Shown in pieces: positions 22,613 to 24,349 of a stretch of 24,349 nucleotides of DNA. Each line of letters begins with the position of its first letter. Positions within the stretch are counted from its first letter, which is position 1. Source of the stretch: a virus. Below the pieces are notes generated by a model. The model did no database searches. It was not told the origin of the DNA and saw nothing but the letters and a program-made list of their open reading frames with translations. The position numbers were made by a program, and so were the translations under genes. Location: positions 1 to 24,349 of IMG/VR virus record IMGVR_UViG_3300030090_002129; one strand, given 5' to 3'.

Positions 22613-24349
22613 TCACATTCTCCATAAGACCTTCCCACAAAAGCCTCGCAGTCCAAAGGTAACCCTTCGGCCCAATCTGGAACCCAACGCATATACATCT
22701 CTATATCTTGCTTCGCTTGTTCTGCATCGTCCTCCTTGACACAGCATACAATCGAGTCATGTACAGTCAGTGCTACACGATAATGCTTTGCTATCTTTAG
22801 CATCTGTTCTGCAATTATGCAGCGGGCTAACGCTTGGCACGCGTTCTCCACAAACTTACCGCCATATATCTTGGCGCGTCCATTCCTTCTTTTATATGTG
22901 TATTCCACACCTCTGGAGTCATTGACCCCCTTTAAATCGTCGTATCGCATAAGTAATCCAGACGGAAGGCGCACTGCTGATAAGTTACCAACAGGCTCCA
23001 GTACTTGCGGTACACCGATTGACTTCTCTTGGCCTTTAGCTAACTCCTTAATCATAAGCTGTGCCTCTTGCCATAGACCACTTATCTCTGCATTAGCTTC
23101 TCGGTAAACTTGTATAACCCGCCGTGATTCCGCAATGTCTATTTCAAATCCGAAAGTAGCCATCTGTGCTTGAAGCTTAACCGCGCCCATACCGTAGCCA
23201 CTACCTAATATTGTGGTCTTACCAACAAAGCGTTCGTCTTTCGTAACTTCTGATTCGTCTTTATCGTATATACGAGAAGCCATCTTCACATAGACATCCT
23301 CTCCGTCACGAAACGAAGCTACTAAATCATCTTGCCCTGCTAACCACGCAAGCACTCTTGCCTCTATTTGAGCAGAGTCACAGTCAATCAAAACACAGCC
23401 GTCGGGGGCTAGTATGCTTTTCTTTAAGACCTTACCGTCAAGTCCACGGCTCGGTAAGTTCTGTAGGTTGATTTTGTCATCACCACCCCATCGACCTGTA
23501 TGCGCGGCATAGTATCGCACTGGTGCAGGCAATAAACCGCGTCTGGATATGTCGATAAATCTTTGAGTTCGGGTTTCCTCTATGGTGCTTTTGTTACCAA
23601 GCCGCGCTGCTACTAAAGCTTGTACATCAATGGAGGAGTGTTCCTGTAACGCTTTGAACCCTTCGTCCGTCTTAGCAAATGCGTAGGCTTCTTTACCTGT
23701 AGTGGGGCTTATCTTGGTAGGAGGGACTACACCGTGTTTCTTCAGTAGTTCGGCAAACTTATCGTTACTCATCAACGATTCTTTACTAGTCCCTGCTTCT
23801 ATGAGTAGCGTGTCCTTTCTATCTCGTATGTCCATAAGGTGTTGCTCTAGCAAACCCATATCTAAATCTAGTACAGGTTCGATAAACATACGTAGTGTGG
23901 TATCAATCACCTTAAGTTCTTGTCTAGGATAGCCAGCCGCCATGATGGAGAACAGCTTGTAAGTCAGTTCAACATCGTTAATACAGTAGTCGCCGTACTT
24001 ATCGAGGCTATCCTCACTAAACTCTTCTCGACGCTTACCCATCGCATCGACCACTTCCGTACCCTTTTCACCGATATTATAACGCTGCGCTAATGCAGCT
24101 AGACTACCGCCAACCTCTACACCATGCAGACTTCTAGCCATACATAATGTATCGGCCCAAACCTTCGGGTGTATATCGAATAGCCAAGATAGTATCGCAC
24201 CATCGAACATGGTGTTATGTGCAAGCACCATGCTGTTAGCCCAATCAAATTCGTGTAGGTATTCTTTAGTCTGCTCGAATGTACCGCTCGCCCACTCCGC
24301 GTACCCATCGTTTACTTTTATACCCACGCCTACTACTTCAAAGCGAGGG
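22609..24349 (-). CDS. polA: family A DNA polymerase, N-terminus beyond window
   Basis: The frame stays open to the window edge. A GTG at 24327 is not the true start, since PRFEVVGVG precedes it in frame; the exo I motif must lie outside. Counting from that GTG: exo II AHNTMFDG (N38, D42), exo III YCINDVE (Y114, D118), polymerase motif A DCDSAQIEAR (catalytic D317, E322), motif B with R366, K370, Y378 and G379, and motif C VHDS with D524. Polymerase and 3'-5' exonuclease are both present, and there is no 5'-3' exonuclease in view. The residue matching E. coli Pol I F762 is Leu (L374). This replicates the phage genome. Both paralogue genes follow with overlapping ends. Confidence 0.95.
   Translation of the reverse strand, partial: PRFEVVGVGIKVNDGYAEWASGTFEQTKEYLHEFDWANSMVLAHNTMFDGAILSWLFDIHPKVWADTLCMARSLHGVEVGGSLAALAQRYNIGEKGTEVVDAMGKRREEFSEDSLDKYGDYCINDVELTYKLFSIMAAGYPRQELKVIDTTLRMFIEPVLDLDMGLLEQHLMDIRDRKDTLLIEAGTSKESLMSNDKFAELLKKHGVVPPTKISPTTGKEAYAFAKTDEGFKALQEHSSIDVQALVAARLGNKSTIEETRTQRFIDISRRGLLPAPVRYYAAHTGRWGGDDKINLQNLPSRGLDGKVLKKSILAPDGCVLIDCDSAQIEARVLAWLAGQDDLVASFRDGEDVYVKMASRIYDKDESEVTKDERFVGKTTILGSGYGMGAVKLQAQMATFGFEIDIAESRRVIQVYREANAEISGLWQEAQLMIKELAKGQEKSIGVPQVLEPVGNLSAVRLPSGLLMRYDDLKGVNDSRGVEYTYKRRNGRAKIYGGKFVENACQALARCIIAEQMLKIAKHYRVALTVHDSIVCCVKEDDAEQAKQDIEMYMRWVPDWAEGLPLDCEAFVGRSYGECE

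Noticed and set aside
24325-24327. GTG as true start of the polymerase gene
   Set aside because: The frame is open further upstream with typical exonuclease-domain residues, and the exo I motif is missing from the visible part.

Overview
The window is part of a tailed double-stranded DNA phage genome, most likely a marine or aquatic one and possibly podovirus-like. I base this on a family-A DNA polymerase, a primase-helicase, a SNF2-type helicase, a Cas4/RecB-like nuclease and a gp2.5-like single-strand binding protein on one arm, and on large low-complexity structural or ejected proteins of a type I recall from marine phages on the other. The host cannot be read from the sequence. No integrase, lysis gene, terminase, portal or capsid gene lies inside the window, and no tRNA, rRNA or CRISPR array was seen.

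Left arm (1-13805, plus strand): six tightly packed virion-type genes. They are a small structural protein cut by the window edge, a 967-residue protein with a 9-bp minisatellite, a 268-residue protein with a recognisable C-terminal signature, a 297-residue Ala-rich protein, a 590-residue coiled protein, and a 2380-residue polyvalent protein carrying a zincin motif and a PLxRFG-like domain. Gaps are 9 nt or less and two junctions overlap. Short Gly-Gly motifs recur across several of these neighbours.

Junction (13806-13895): the two arms converge on a 90-nt gap holding a terminator-like hairpin.

Right arm (13896-24349, minus strand): a replication operon read from right to left. The order is DNA polymerase A (5' end beyond the window), two small paralogous proteins, a 48-aa mini-gene, the Cas4-like nuclease, a small basic HNH-like protein, the SNF2-like helicase, a conserved protein of unknown function, an HTH protein, a Cys-cluster protein, the SSB, the AEP primase-helicase and a 72-aa protein. 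Together these supply polymerase, priming, unwinding, strand protection and nuclease activity, so this arm looks like a self-contained replication and recombination unit.

Most genes in the right arm overlap or nearly touch, and only four gaps exceed 50 nt. Three of them (about 16909-17021, 19227-19278 and 20815-20934) carry strong inverted repeats. The largest is a string of five abutting hairpins in which the loops of hairpins 2 and 3 are complementary over six bases. This looks like a structured RNA or regulatory leader between the HNH-like gene and the helicase gene, and it is the most interesting non-coding signal in the window. The fourth gap (17727-17785) holds a direct repeat with an 11-bp period.
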